A stretch of DNA of 64,000 nucleotides from Punica granatum (taxonomy: Eukaryota > Streptophyta > Magnoliopsida > Myrtales > Lythraceae). Both the position numbers and the translations under genes were made by a program. This document shows, piece by piece, positions 1 through 11,204 of this stretch; the stretch's first letter is position 1, and the number at the start of each line of letters is the position of its first letter. The notes beneath the pieces were generated by a model that was not told where the DNA came from, ran no database searches, and saw only the letters and a list, made by a program, of their open reading frames with translations. The stretch is from assembly GCF_007655135.1 (NCBI RefSeq), contig NC_045130.1, positions 16,864,001 to 16,928,000 of the forward strand, read 5' to 3'.

Positions 1-239
1 TAACTTTTAAGTCCTTTACTGTCATTCACTACCTGGCACTTATATGAGGGAACTCATCTTAAATCTCTATTCAAGATTTTGAATAAGGCTCTTCCTCTCG
101 TGGCATCTGTGATTGGCTATTTGTTTTGTTCCCTGACATTGCCTCTTCATGCTCCTTGATTTAATTACTCTGGACTCGCTGAAGTTTGGGATAGCCGTTA
201 GTCATTGTTCCTTTTTTCTTGGTCTTCTGTTGTTCTCAG

Positions 240-434
240 GGCACAGGGGTTGTCCCAAGCAACTCAAGGTCGCATGCCTGCCTACTTTCTGGTGTGTTCA
301 TTGGCAATGTGAAGGTCCTTGTTCGTTTGTCATTCGGGATTGATGGTCAGAAAGAAGTTGCAATGAAGTTGGCCGTAAGATCCGATGACGAGAGCATCAG
401 CAATGCGATCCACGAGATCGTGGCAAGTGGCTAG
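240..434 (+). CDS. Coatomer subunit gamma, last exon only
   Basis: This is the C-terminal 64 residues of gamma-COP, a core subunit of the COPI coat that drives retrograde Golgi-to-ER vesicle traffic on the cytosolic face of Golgi membranes. The peptide opens GTGVVPSNSRSHACLLSGVF and ends AIHEIVASG; I recognise this as the end of the plant gamma-COP appendage domain, the part that binds accessory factors. The exon starts after a pyrimidine-rich tract and AG at 238-239 and begins in phase 0 at GGC. Bases 1-239 look like the preceding intron; the rest of the gene lies to the left of the window. The stop is TAG at 432-434. Identification rests on remembered family sequence; reading frame and splice acceptor are seen directly. 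Confidence 0.88.
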   Translation, partial: GTGVVPSNSRSHACLLSGVFIGNVKVLVRLSFGIDGQKEVAMKLAVRSDDESISNAIHEIVASG

Positions 435-754
435 TTTTCTCGTCTGTCATTTACTCGGTTTAAAGATGGTTTTTTGGAATCCATTTTATCCTCCCCTCAT
501 GTGAAGATGATAGAAGTGGCGACTGTAAGTCCCCAACAACGAGAACCTTTTTACAGAAGAGATTTGGTGGATGAATTTATTTTCGAGCTAATGCGATGAT
601 CAGCATGTATCCAGGAATAAAGACTGCGGGAAACATCCCAGGATGAGTTTGTAGTCGCATTCTTTTTGCTATATTGGCGACTGATGTTTACTCATATGTG
701 AATAACAAAGGAATGTATATGCACGTCTTGCCTTTGAATTTGGATAATTTTTTC

Positions 755-760
755 AATAAA
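755..760 (+). promoter_or_regulatory. Likely poly(A) signal of the gamma-COP gene
   Basis: A perfect AATAAA lies 320 bases after the gamma-COP stop codon in a T-rich context. Bases 435 to about 780 are taken as the 3' UTR. An earlier AATAAA-like site near 615 could also be used. Confidence 0.5.
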
Positions 761-780
761 TTTGGATCAAAGTTGACAAC

Positions 781-1289
781 TCATTGATGAGCGTTTATGT
801 TATGTTTCTGGGGGCCATTAGGAAAAACCGAGCGGTGAATTCGAGTAGGAGGGTTCGTGTCTCCTCTTTAGTTTACGTCAACTAACAAAGTCTCACTCGC
901 ACCGGGAGAAGTCCATCACCACGTCTATGATTAACTTGTGTTGACACTTTGGATGATCGGTTATGCAAACAGAAGAAGAGTAGCCACTCTTCCCTTCTAC
1001 TGCGTGTAAAAATATAATGCGCGCAATCTATCAACTAAATTACGAAAAGTACATTGCGTATTCGGTTTGCCTGTGGGACGAAAGGAGATAAATGGTTCGG
1101 TAGGTTACTCTTTAGCGGCGGACATTCCCGGTTAGTAAAAACAAAAACTAGCACCACCGGACAGAAGAAGGGCCTTATACTACAATATAGTGACCGGATT
1201 AAGAGTCCTTAATCCATCAAGGTCACGTGGAGTCTATCTTAATTTTATTTATTTTAAAAGTTTACAATAAGACTCGTATATTTTGTGCA
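781..1289. other. Intergenic, no gene seen
   Basis: No frame carries a recognisable protein and no RNA gene was seen. The sequence becomes AT-rich toward the tandem repeat that follows. Confidence 0.6.
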
Positions 1290-1292
1290 GTA

Positions 1293-1485
1293 TGATTGGT
1301 CTAATTTATTATATTCACATTATTTTAAAAATTATTAGGAAAAATGAAAATGTATTGTGATTGGTCTAATCTATTAGATTCACATCACTTAAAATTTTCA
1401 GGAAAAATGAAAATGTGTTGTGATTAGTCTAATTTATTAGATTCAAATCATTTAAAAATTCTTAAGAAAAATAAAAACAGCAGAG
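1293..1485. repeat. Three-copy tandem repeat, ~64-bp unit
   Basis: The motif TGATTGGTCTAATTTATT recurs at 1293, 1358 and 1421 (with small changes), each followed by an AT-rich stretch and a GGAAAAATGAAAATG-like segment. The period is 63-65 bases. The third copy runs into the flank of the tRNA-Glu gene, on its transcription-termination side. Confidence 0.8.
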
Positions 1486-1489
1486 GATG

Positions 1490-1561
1490 TTCCGTTGCCG
1501 GGAATCGAACCCGGGTCTCCTGGGTGAAAGCCAGATATCCTAACCGCTGGACGACAACGGA
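1490..1561 (-). tRNA. tRNA-Glu (anticodon TTC)
   Basis: The minus strand folds into a standard 72-base tRNA. The acceptor stem TCCGTTG pairs with CAACGGA, the discriminator base is A (complement of T1490), the T arm reads CCGGGTTCGATTCCCGG, and the anticodon loop is CTTTCAC with anticodon TTC. The A-box-like GTCCAGCGGTTAGG and the B-box-like GGTTCGATTCC are both intact. There is no intron and no encoded CCA. A T-rich stretch on the minus strand just past the gene (A-runs at about 1467-1478 on the plus strand) fits RNA polymerase III termination. The sequence agrees with the nuclear plant tRNA-Glu gene as I remember it. Confidence 0.97.
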
Positions 1562-2430
1562 TATGCTGTCTCCATACTTGTTCCAAATTATTAGACTTGA
1601 ATCATATTCCCCCTGGGATAACTCATGGGCATCTAGTCAACTGTCAAGTACGTATTCAGCCAAAAAAAAAAAAAACTTTCAAGTATGTTCTTATTAGTCC
1701 TATAGGATGAAATATATATATATATATATATCAGCGTAAAGAAAAAAGAAATGCTCCGAGAGCCTCACTAATTAGAATGTCCCTAGTACTATTCAATGTA
1801 ACCGTGAAACTACCACGTGATACAAATTCGATTGAGCCGCCGAATCGGCCAGAATAGCAAAACTCTTATTAAGAATAATAACAAGTGAATTCCCACTCCT
1901 CTATCAAAGAGATAAAATAGGACTGACTCAAGTGGGGACTTCTATCATTACATACCTAACATTCCCTCATCCTCACGTCCAAATCATCATGACACGAGAT
2001 TAAAGGAAAGAAAGCACACATTTTACAATTTGTTTGGACCATAATACAAAATTATATAATTAGATTGATTCAGAGTAATTATTACAAAGCCCTAAGTAGC
2101 TTATAGCTTAATGGGCAACTTACGGTTTTTATTTTTTTTAAAGGGGTGGAAAAAACTTACTTTTTCCCACCCTAGCAAACATTACCAGAAAATTTTTCAC
2201 GGGAAAAGAAAAAGAAAAAGAAAAAGAAAAAGAAAAAAAAGAAAAATCCTCCCACCCACATGTTATATTACATTACATTGCCCCCATAAATATGTATGAC
2301 AGAAGGGAGCCCTTACCATCTAAATCTATTCTTACATTATTATCCTCAGCAATCTGCTGTGAAATTAAAACGGGACCCCCACTATATGCACCGCTATATT
2401 CGCAACAACGAGTTCGTGAGTATACACTTT
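1562..2430. other. Intergenic with simple repeats
   Basis: No gene was recognised here. There is an (AT)n microsatellite at about 1711-1731 and an AAAAAG repeat at about 2204-2245. The right part probably includes the 3' UTR of the glucanase gene on the minus strand. Confidence 0.55.
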
Positions 2431-5400
2431 TCAGGTGCTTCCACCGGGATACATGCAACCATTGTAACCTGCAACATATCAGAAACTCACTGTTGGTTCG
2501 GAGAACAGATATTGTAAACGATAATCGGATACACCCGGCTCTCAAAATGTACAGTGAAAGTGCCGTATCAGACTCATCGCCCCTAGTTTACATCCGCAAA
2601 GGGATCCTATGCAGTTTGTGATTCACTGCTGTCTTGGACAGTTTGTCTAATGGTCCACATTGGCTGTCGACAACAATCAAATTGTAGTCCACAGGACTGG
2701 ATAATTGTCTAAGAGTTAAAAGAGATGTAGCTGCATAGTGTGCGGACAAAATGTAGAGGAGCCATTGGCATATTGCCTCGTAAGAGGGAAGTATATGTAA
2801 TAGTAAAGCTTCTGCCACAGAAGAGACTCACTTGGATTGTTCAGCGTGAACGTAGCCGTCTGCGAGAAGTCGCAATTCCATGGGTTCTTGCCTGAGTTCT
2901 GGTAGTAGAGGTTCATTGCATAAGCTGCATGCGATGCCACGGTGTTCGGCTCAAAGCAAGCTCCTCCTGGTTGAATTGGACTGCAGTCGATGCCATGACC
3001 ACATGCATAGTCGAGACTTGCCTGCAACTGATCATCTGGAATGCCAGACTTGGGAACACACCAACCCAGTGACTTCGGCTTCGGTGATGGAGACGCTGGA
3101 GTTTTAGCTACTGGGGCCTAAACCACAAAATGAAAGTCACGGTCATTCTAATGAGAAATTATTGCATGCTCTCAGGTATATGTGCCCACCCAGGCATAGC
3201 ACGTGGTGGTGAGCCCCTCCTCGCCCGGCACATTAACAGAGTTGAGTATTTCATGCATAGCTTCTATATCTGAAGAGAGAATCTACGTAGACTTGGGGTA
3301 CAAAGACTCTTTCTGACCAATTCATGACCACAAATCACTGCGAGTTCAATCAAAATCGATTTGAGAATAAAAGCAATTTCATAGTTATGACCAATTTAGT
3401 CCAAAGTAACTTTTCTAGAGACCCGAATTATGTTAAAGGATTAGAAAACTTCTCACCTGGCTAGATTTTGATAGACCAGCATCGTACGTCATTGTCAGGT
3501 CAGGCTTGAAAAGCCCAAATGATCGCTCGGACGCAGGCCCCGGCTTCAAATCCTCGTCGTAGAGTGCAAAGATGTATGTCTCGACGGACTTCCCCGGCAT
3601 CAGCGGTGTCCCAACCATCGACCTGAGGTGTGCGATCAGATTCCCATTGTAGGCCTTAGCATTCTCGATGCTGGGCCCCACTTCATTGGGATCTCCTTTG
3701 TAAGGCCACCCAGTCTCTGAAACCATGATCTCAACGTCCTTGAATCCCATAGCATTGAGGGCAGAGTGCACGGCATCAACCTACACAGCACATGATCAAA
3801 TCACCCAATTGTATTTTTGATGAATTAACGTGAAAACACTGTCCTCACTGAAACCAAAGGCATCAAATTATTGTGATAAAATCCGATCCACCAGACAGAG
3901 CCCAGAAAAACACTTCTATAGTATCTTGCAGAAATTGCATTTTGATGCGACCAAGCACAGCTCCCTTTTTTTGGCCGTCACAACTGAAAACAACTAATGA
4001 TGCAAAAACAAACAATGTTGTAATTGCATATTAGATGGAATAATGTTGTGAATTCTTAGACAGTAAAAGCAATTCATAATCAACACTATTCCTTTACCAA
4101 TGTTAGACACCAAAATCACAGCTCAGATTAAGTAAATCACCATGTCCCTAATCATTAACTTTCTTTTTTCCTAACAAGTCACAAATTGTAGGATATTGGT
4201 CCCTATCCTGTTGAAAAGCTTTATTGCTTTTAGTCCATTCCTGTACATGGGCTCCGACAATAATTTGAGAAATCACAAACTGACAGATGGAAATTATTAA
4301 TGGCCAGCCTGTCAAACAAGCACCTTATGTCACATCAAGTACAATCCTTGTCGGATCACACAATGTCTGCATGCAATTACATTCTTCCAGCGTTCGCCTT
4401 TGATTTGAGGCTTTCAGGCTCTAAGTTAGTAGTCCATATACGGTAAGCACTGTCTGGAGATTAGATAGTCCACAAACTCACCTGAGCATCGAACATGTTC
4501 ATGTACTTGATCCCGGTCCCTGAGTCGACCCTGCCAGAGTTGGGTTGGAAGAGGCAGAAGGCCAGCGTCTCCGGCCTTGGGTCGCTCTGGTATGCGAAGA
4601 ACGGGTACGGGTTTATTGCAAGAGGCGATCCACTGTCACGCTGGAACAGGAGCAGTTTCCTCATCATGTCATCGTGGGCAGGGTCGAACCGGCCCGAGGA
4701 CGGTGGATCAGACTGGCTCAGCAGGGACATGGCGTGCACGGTGGACACCCTGACCTTGCCGCCCAATGAGGCCGCGGTCAGGGCCTTCTGTACGTTCTGC
4801 ATCGCGGGGAGGAGCTGGGAGATTAAGCCCTGGTCGTTGGACATTAGGACCTGGAAAACAATTTAAGTGATAGTAAGATTAATACGGTAGAACAAACTCA
4901 GTCTTAGAACAACGAAAAAAGATAGCAACAACTTTTACTATATAAATCTTCAATTAGATATTCCGTGAGCAATCAAGACGCCAAAGCTTGAACCTTGAGC
5001 ACAAAAAACCGAAGGCGAGAGCAGGGAAAACCGACCTCGTTCCCGATGGTGACGAGGGTGATGTTGCTGGCGGGGTAATAAGGGAGAACATTGGAGTTGA
5101 CCCACTGAGCCGCGGTGTTGGGGTCGGAGGCCAACCCCGGGATGTCCCCGTTGGCTGCACCAATGACGATCCCGATGCCAGTTCCCGCGAGCGCCTTGAT
5201 GATCGCCGGGTCGGCGCCATAGAGCCTCATGCTGCCTATGGATGTCGACTGCAGGAGCTTCGCCGTGGCCGAGGGCGGCGGGAGGTTGTCCGCCACTTGG
5301 CCGTAGTTCACCCCGATGAAGGACTCCGAACCTGCAAATACACAGGGACGTAATTGCAAGTCCATTTTGTCATTAAGGGTGCGAATCAGAAATTACTACA

Positions 5401-5862
5401 ATTTCATCCACCCAAATAAAACAGGGGAATTTTACTACTGCACTGTGTAGTCGGCTCAGCTCAGCCCAGGCACCCGTTGGCCGAGCTCCGACGGCGACAA
5501 ACCGTCGCCGAGTCAGCTCGGCCATAGTGAAATCTCACTGAGTGAAGCCAATCAAACAAAAATCAAGCCGTCGAGAAAGTAAATAAACCATCATTTTCAT
5601 TAGGGGGTAATTCCCGAGCGTCGGAAAGCAACAGAGAGAACAAAACAAAAGGCGACAGAAAGGCACGGTGAAGACGATGTCGGTTCATCCTCGACCATCA
5701 ATCAGTACAGTAGCAGGGGAGGGGGGGCACGAGATCAAAGATGACGAGAAGCAAGCAGAAGAAGGGTAGAAGTGAAATGAACTTACCGGCGAAGTGGAGA
5801 GCCTGCAGCGACAGGGAGAGAAGCAGAAGTAGGAGGGCTGAGCTCCGGGAGAGGGCAGCCAT
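2431..5862 (-). CDS. Glucan endo-1,3-beta-glucosidase (GH17) with C-terminal X8/CBM43 domain
   Basis: This encodes a secreted enzyme that hydrolyses internal beta-1,3-glucosidic bonds, with callose or wall glucan as the expected substrate. Six exons on the minus strand join in frame: 5787-5862, 5036-5331, 4482-4850, 3457-3780, 2832-3117 and 2431-2468, giving 462 residues. Residues 1-25 are a Leu-rich signal peptide. The GH17 barrel starts at IGVNYGQVADNLPPP. The putative acid/base Glu is E124 in VTIGNE and the nucleophile is E269 in VSETGWP. A Pro/Ser/Lys linker leads to an X8 domain (from about residue 373) with six Cys in the usual pattern, ending YNGCMYPGGST. No hydrophobic GPI tail follows, so the protein is probably apoplastic. 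All splice sites are GT-AG and phases agree. The last exon (38 bases) was found by phase and by the expected NNPSY motif. From memory it is closest to Arabidopsis glucanase 7 (At4g34480). Confidence 0.93.
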
Positions 5863-7587
5863 GGATGTGGAAAATGTTGTTGCTTCAGGGCTCCAACACA
5901 GGGCGAATTGCGTGTGAGTTTGAGAATCGAACACGAAGGAGAAGAAGGAAAGCAGAGGACAGCCGATGAGAAGAACAGTAACGGCAGAAAGAGGAAGAGC
6001 TGAATGTCGGAGTTAGCACGCAGCTGCTTATAACGGAACCAAAACAAACATATTAAAATAAAACAATTTTTTTTATTTATTAATTAATTATTCGGAGGAT
6101 GCATTGCATCGAAGTTTGTAGTATGTTTACGTTGGTGCGGTGGGACCAAGGATGGCATGTCGTGTCAGGTTTGCCCTTGGAGAGATGAATTATTGGCTTT
6201 CCCGGTGAAACAAATTAAGACACATTGCTACTATAATTCCATTATATCGAGTATACTGAACTTGCATCTTTTTTTTCCTTTTTTTTTCCCTATGAGAACT
6301 GAAATTACGTATTAGTCAATTAATTCTTTGTTGGTGATGAATTTTTTATTGGCTTTGGAGTGACCGAAGAGCTGAAGGGTATTATGGGGTTTTTAACGTT
6401 TGGTTTCTGTATCTGTGCATGATCTATCTATCCATGTTTGTTCTGTGAAATTCCTGGGGTAAAAAAGAAGTCAATTTTTTTTTTTGATAAGTAAAAAGAG
6501 AAGTCAATTAGTAAAAGATAGTTATCGCACGTTCCCACTTAATTATTGTGATATTTCAGATTAGATATTTTCATCGATCCTCCTTATAATCGAGGGAAAA
6601 AAAAAGTCATTCAGTGTGAATAAAGGTCAAACTTTTTGGGACCAACCTCTGCGTCCACCGCAACTTTGTCTTTAAACAAGGACTGAAATTATTATCATTT
6701 TTCTTCTGTTAAGAAAATTGCTTCTCACGGAAGGTAATAGGAAATTACTGTAACTCGAACCGAAATTATTGCTGCTCGAGAAAGCTTGTCCTCATTGAAC
6801 CTCTCTTGTAATAAAAAAATAATATCACCTTTTCGTTCAGGACTAAAAAAATTTACTAAATATGTAAGTGAGATCACGTGAAATTCAATGTAAGATAAAT
6901 TTGAGCTTATAAATGTTTCCTTTTTTGTTATTTATTGGGGGAAAGAATGGAATTTCCCAGATGCTCCTATCTATCTACAATTAGATTCTTGATGGGCATG
7001 TGCATGTTTACATAATCCAATCCCATCCAGTGATTTCTCTTATAATAAGTTGGTGGGTGATGGACAAGAGAATCTATTATTCCTCTTGGGTGAAGTGGGT
7101 GGTATGTATGATTAAAGATGAATCCCTAATAAAGTGAAACAAACAACTCTTCATGATCTAATCCACATCTCCCCACATGTTGGTCCATAAAATAGTTAAA
7201 TGGCATTTGATCTACCCATGCCATCATTTTCATTTTGAAATGAAGAAGTCTCCCATATTTTTGGCTTCATAACGGAAAAGTTACCGGCAATTGGGAAAGT
7301 TATCGACCTTTATAACTCCAATCGGTAAAAGCTCGATGAACATTTGAAACAAAACGAGAGAAAGGAATTGCTATACATATCAAATATGAAGTAACACTAC
7401 TAATTATGAGAAAATATTGACGGAGTGTTAATCATTCACTTGTCTGAATGAATAACTCTCAATCAAGATACTTAAAAGGTGTAAAGCTGATTGTATGAAA
7501 TTTTACGAATTCTCATTTCCAAGCATTACTCATCCACAATTGATTGATAAGTAACATTCACTGGACATTTTCTCGATTAGCTTATAA
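5863..7587. other. Glucanase 5' flank and intergenic DNA
   Basis: The first ~150 bases upstream of the glucanase ATG are pyrimidine-rich on the minus strand and probably form its 5' UTR. The rest is AT-rich DNA in which I see no gene. Confidence 0.5.
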
Positions 7588-7596
7588 TTTACAATT

Positions 7597-7830
7597 GAGA
7601 AAACTAACAAAATGCTCCTTAAAATATCTAAAATTTAACAATTTACTACTCAAAAGATTTTGTCTAACAATTTAATTCTTCAAAGATCATTATTCCTAAC
7701 ATTTTGGTCCCACCGTCAAATTTTTGTAATTGCCGTTAAGGAAAAATAATATGGACATTTATGTGGCATCTAGTAGGACAAAATCTTCTTAGTTTTTAGA
7801 TCTTTCAATGAGCATTTCGTTAGTTTTCTC
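7597..7830. mobile_element. Mutator-like MITE, 234 bp, 9-bp target duplication
   Basis: The ends are inverted: GAGAAAACTAACAAAATGCTC on the left and the reverse complement of GAGAAAACTAACGAAATGCTC on the right. TTTACAATT flanks it as a direct repeat at 7588-7596 and 7831-7839. A 9-bp duplication and a GAG/GGG start are typical of Mutator-like elements. It has no coding capacity, so it is non-autonomous. Confidence 0.85.
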
Positions 7831-8510
7831 TTTACAATTGATCGTATGGACATGACGACGTTGTCGTATAGTTTGACGTCTCATATGAACTTTCCACACA
7901 ACCGACCTTTCTCTGTGTAGCTATAAAGCCACATGACTTTCAGGTCTTCTTCCCTTTTTTCGCTTTTCCACTTCCAACCACAACATTTGTGGCCGTTCCA
8001 CCATAGCCAATACCTTAGCCAAGACCAAGACTTCGTTTACTTATGTTTATCTTAGGATATTAGGAATTCATTAAAAAAAAATTTGGGATAATAGGAACAT
8101 TTTATCGGAACTTCACTATCTTTGTAATCAATCGTTTTTCGAATTGGCATCGCTTCCGGATTCCCCGAAAGGATAGCCTCCAAGCCCATTACTTGCCCAC
8201 CTAGGCTTCAATTCCAAATTTTGCTTCTTTAGCATGTTTGGGAGGTTATCCTTGTAATGTTGCTACTTAGTTATTCTTACTAGCTAGTTAATGCATTTCC
8301 GCATTTCTTATTAAAAAAGAAAAGGGGTAAATTGTAAACACCCCTTGAAGTTCGGAGAAAAGCATGGAACGTCATTTGTTTAGAAAATACGCACTTAACC
8401 CAGTTGACCAGTTTGACCAAATCTTTAATTTTTGGATTCTGCACAAATAACAATTCAAGTCAAAACTTTTGGATTTCTTTTTTCTCAACACCATAGAATT
8501 ATTTGTCATT

Positions 8511-9155
8511 GAATAAAGTTACCATTTTACGTAAAATTTTTGTATAAGGCCCTTCATATATTTAAAATAGTTTTTAATATGAAATTTAAAATAATAAGAA
8601 ATAAATACAAGAAAAAAAGAAGAAGTTGACAGCATCGAACAAAGAAGAGAAATAAAAAGAGAAAAGGGCGGTGCTAATCTGTTGCCGACCACTACAACCC
8701 CAAGCAATGTCGCTGGAGGGCGTGGGAGACCTTGCCTGACGCGGGTGATCCAGCCCATCTCCCTTTGAAGAGAGAAGGGAATAGAGTAAAGAAACGCGGT
8801 GATGGCCCGTATCCAACTATTCCCACCCAAAGTGAGGTCGTTGGCAGTTTTAGAAGTCAATAACTACCTCATCTAGGGTGGGAGTGGTTGACAGCGTGTC
8901 ACCATTGTACCTTTTCTCTCTCTCACAAGAGAGATAAAAAGGGGCGTTAAAGCCTTAGAGACACGTGGTCAATCACTACTGGCCTAAATAATGCTTTTGA
9001 GGCTCTTCTTATTTCAACCATCTTTATATATATATATATATATATATATTTTTTGTTTGATTTTTCAGTTTTTAATTTCTTAAATTAAAGACAATACTTA
9101 ATAAAAATAAGAAAGGCCTTATAAGAAAATTTTATGTCAAATGGTGGTCTTATCA
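8511..9155. mobile_element. MITE-like element with ~50-bp inverted ends and GC-rich core
   Basis: The left end (AAGTTACCATTTTACGTAAA and onward) matches the reverse complement of the right end (GACCACCATTTGACATAAAA) over about 50 bases, including a shared TATAAGGC segment. The core at about 8640-8820 is GC-rich, and an (AT)n tract sits at 9024-9049. I could not settle a target duplication, so the boundaries are approximate. Confidence 0.6.
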
Positions 9156-9241
9156 AGTAATAAATATTTGTATGGCCTTAAGAAGAGAGAACTCAAAAAT
9201 TACATATGTCCTAAATTATTATTTTTGCAAAAATAAAATAA

Positions 9242-9861
9242 GGGAAAAGGTCAAATTTAGTCCTCAACCTTTAGCTCTTTTTCTATCTTAGTCCTAAACC
9301 TTTTCTTTGGTTGGATTTCGTCCTCAATCTTTTTTGCGCAGTATGATTTCAGTCCTTCCATCCAAAATTCCGTCCATTTTCCCTGACATGTGTATTCGTC
9401 AAATGAGAGTGCGCCACATGCGCGACATATCACTGCTATTCTAAATCGGTTGTTATAGAGCAAATCCGATTCTTTTTTTAATCAGATCCGTAAACCAGAC
9501 TAAGATATTTTCAGTTCTTTTAGGATTCCAACCATCGCTTTTCTTTCATTGTCTCACGCACCGACAGATGGCTGGAATCCTGAAAGAATCGAAAATATCT
9601 TAGTCCGGTTTACGGGTCTGATTAAAAAAAGAATCGAATTTGTTCTATAACAACCAGTTTAGAGTAGCAATGATCTGTCGCGCAAGTGGCGCACTTTCAT
9701 TTGATGAATATACAAGTCAGGGAAAATGGACGGAATTTTGAACAGAAGGACTAAACTCTTACCATGCGGAAAAGATTGAGGACGAAGTCCAGCCAAAGAA
9801 AAGGTTTAGGACTAAGATAGAAAAAGAGCTAAAGGTTGAGGACCAAATTTGACTTTTTCCC
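9242..9861. mobile_element. Foldback Mutator-like MITE, 620 bp, arms ~290 bp
   Basis: The element is almost entirely a large imperfect palindrome. The left arm (about 9242-9535) and right arm (about 9567-9861) are reverse complements with scattered mismatches, around a ~30-base loop. The termini are GGGAAAAGGTCAAATTT and its near complement. ATAAAATAA flanks both sides at 9233-9241 and 9862-9870, a perfect 9-bp duplication. Short frames inside come from the palindrome and are not genes. If transcribed it would form a long hairpin RNA. Confidence 0.92.
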
Positions 9862-9870
9862 ATAAAATAA

Positions 9871-10826
9871 AGATTTGGTCAAATCGGTCAATTTGAGTAA
9901 AGTTCATAATTTTTAAACAAATGAAGTTAAATATTATTTCTTCGAATCTCAAGGAGGTCTTTGCATTTTACCAAAAAAAAAACAAGAAGAAGAAAAGAAT
10001 GTGATCTTTTTCGTCGCCGTGGCAACTATTGCTAGACACAACTACGCTTTGTGAGTTGTGATGTGTTGCCTTGCTTGGCTAGTAGTACAGAAGCTTCATT
10101 ACTTCATTAGGAGTTCCTACTCGAATTTAATTATAGTCGCAACCTCTGCACCTACACCGGCTGTTCAGCATAATACGGCTCAAGTAAGAGCTCCCTGCCG
10201 GAAAGCAGATCAGTTAAAAGTCGGAAATCAATAACTGGATATAAATTATCAATTTCTTCTCGAGAATGGTAAACGCGCGATCTTGAAAGTGCAGCCCGCA
10301 TCAATTGCCTAATACAATTCGACTTGAGCCAGATTTTTCCTCATCTCAATCGAATACACATAGAACGGTTTGATATACGATGGAACAGCTTGGCACGTAA
10401 TACAACCGATAAACATACCAAATTATAACCTGAGGAATTATTTGCAATCCCCTTTTTCGCAGGGTGTCGGTGAACCTGAACAGCCGGAGATGTACGCAGG
10501 GAAGCCACAACCAAGGAGATGCTGCAAAATGCCAAAGCAATTGTTGCATCAACTAGTGAAAATCATCGATAATTCTACCTTTCGTTCGGTTTTCAACTAA
10601 GAACATGTACCTTAGGGGTGGCCGAATTTATGAGCAGTATATATCTTTTCACGCTCCATGAGCGTTATAGTAATAGTGCACAATTCGAATCATCCATTCA
10701 TTAACTAAGATAAACTCATTTCAACTTATACAGCCACCAATACCGCTGACGTGCATGCATTCATATATTCTCCCCGTTTGTAATTTATAGCAAGCCGCGA
10801 TCCTCTGTTTTATACGTACCTAGTCC
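9871..10826. other. Intergenic; holds a segment duplicated near 17.6 kb
   Basis: No confident gene was seen. Bases 10370-10610 share obvious similarity with 17500-17700, including GCATCAACTAGTGAAAATCA. The minus strand over 10341-10535 has a hydrophobic frame (AFCSISLVVASL) that might be a decayed signal-peptide exon, but this is weak. Confidence 0.5.
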
Positions 10827-11204
10827 TTAGGATTTAACGGGCTTGAATGAAGTGAGTTCCCTCGAATGGTCAAGTTTGTCCCAGACGTAGGCCTCGTAGT
10901 CTGTTGTGGTTGTCCGGTCTGTCACCGAAATAATCAGGTGGTAGTTCATCCCGGCTACCACCTGCCTCTCACCGCTCTTCACGACCCCAAGCATTAGGCT
11001 CGCCTTCGACCTTTTGTCATATTCACTGACGGCGAATTTTGCGATCCCTTGAATGTATGGGTCTTTAAGATCTTTTATAGGCTCCTACCCACCAGGAATG
11101 AGCTTCCGGCGGCCGCCAAGGCCAACTGCAGAGAGGATGGGGATGGCAGCGGCAAGTAGGAGGAGGAGGAGGAGGGAGATTTTGAGTAGCAGCTGGCACC
11201 TCAT
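10827..11204 (-). pseudogene. Phytocystatin-like gene with one in-frame stop
   Basis: Reading the minus strand from ATG at 11204 gives a Leu-rich signal peptide (MRCQLLLKISLLLLLLLAAA), then GLGGRRKLIPGG, a TAG stop at 11085-11087, and 85 more codons in the same frame to TAA at 10827-10829. The downstream part holds the cystatin helix signature (IQGIAKFAVSEYD) and the QVVAG inhibitory loop, so the family is clear: secreted inhibitors of papain-like cysteine proteases. The stop sits where cystatins usually have Trp in a GGW motif, so it looks like a TGG to TAG change. Apart from this the frame is clean over 126 codons and intronless. It is either a very young pseudogene, a segregating null allele or a sequence error. 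As written, the product would end at 39 residues and be inactive. Confidence 0.88.

Noticed and set aside
9257..9463. 68-codon minus-strand frame inside the 9.2-9.9 kb palindrome
   Set aside because: It falls within one arm of a foldback transposon and its mirror copy is broken. No family resemblance.
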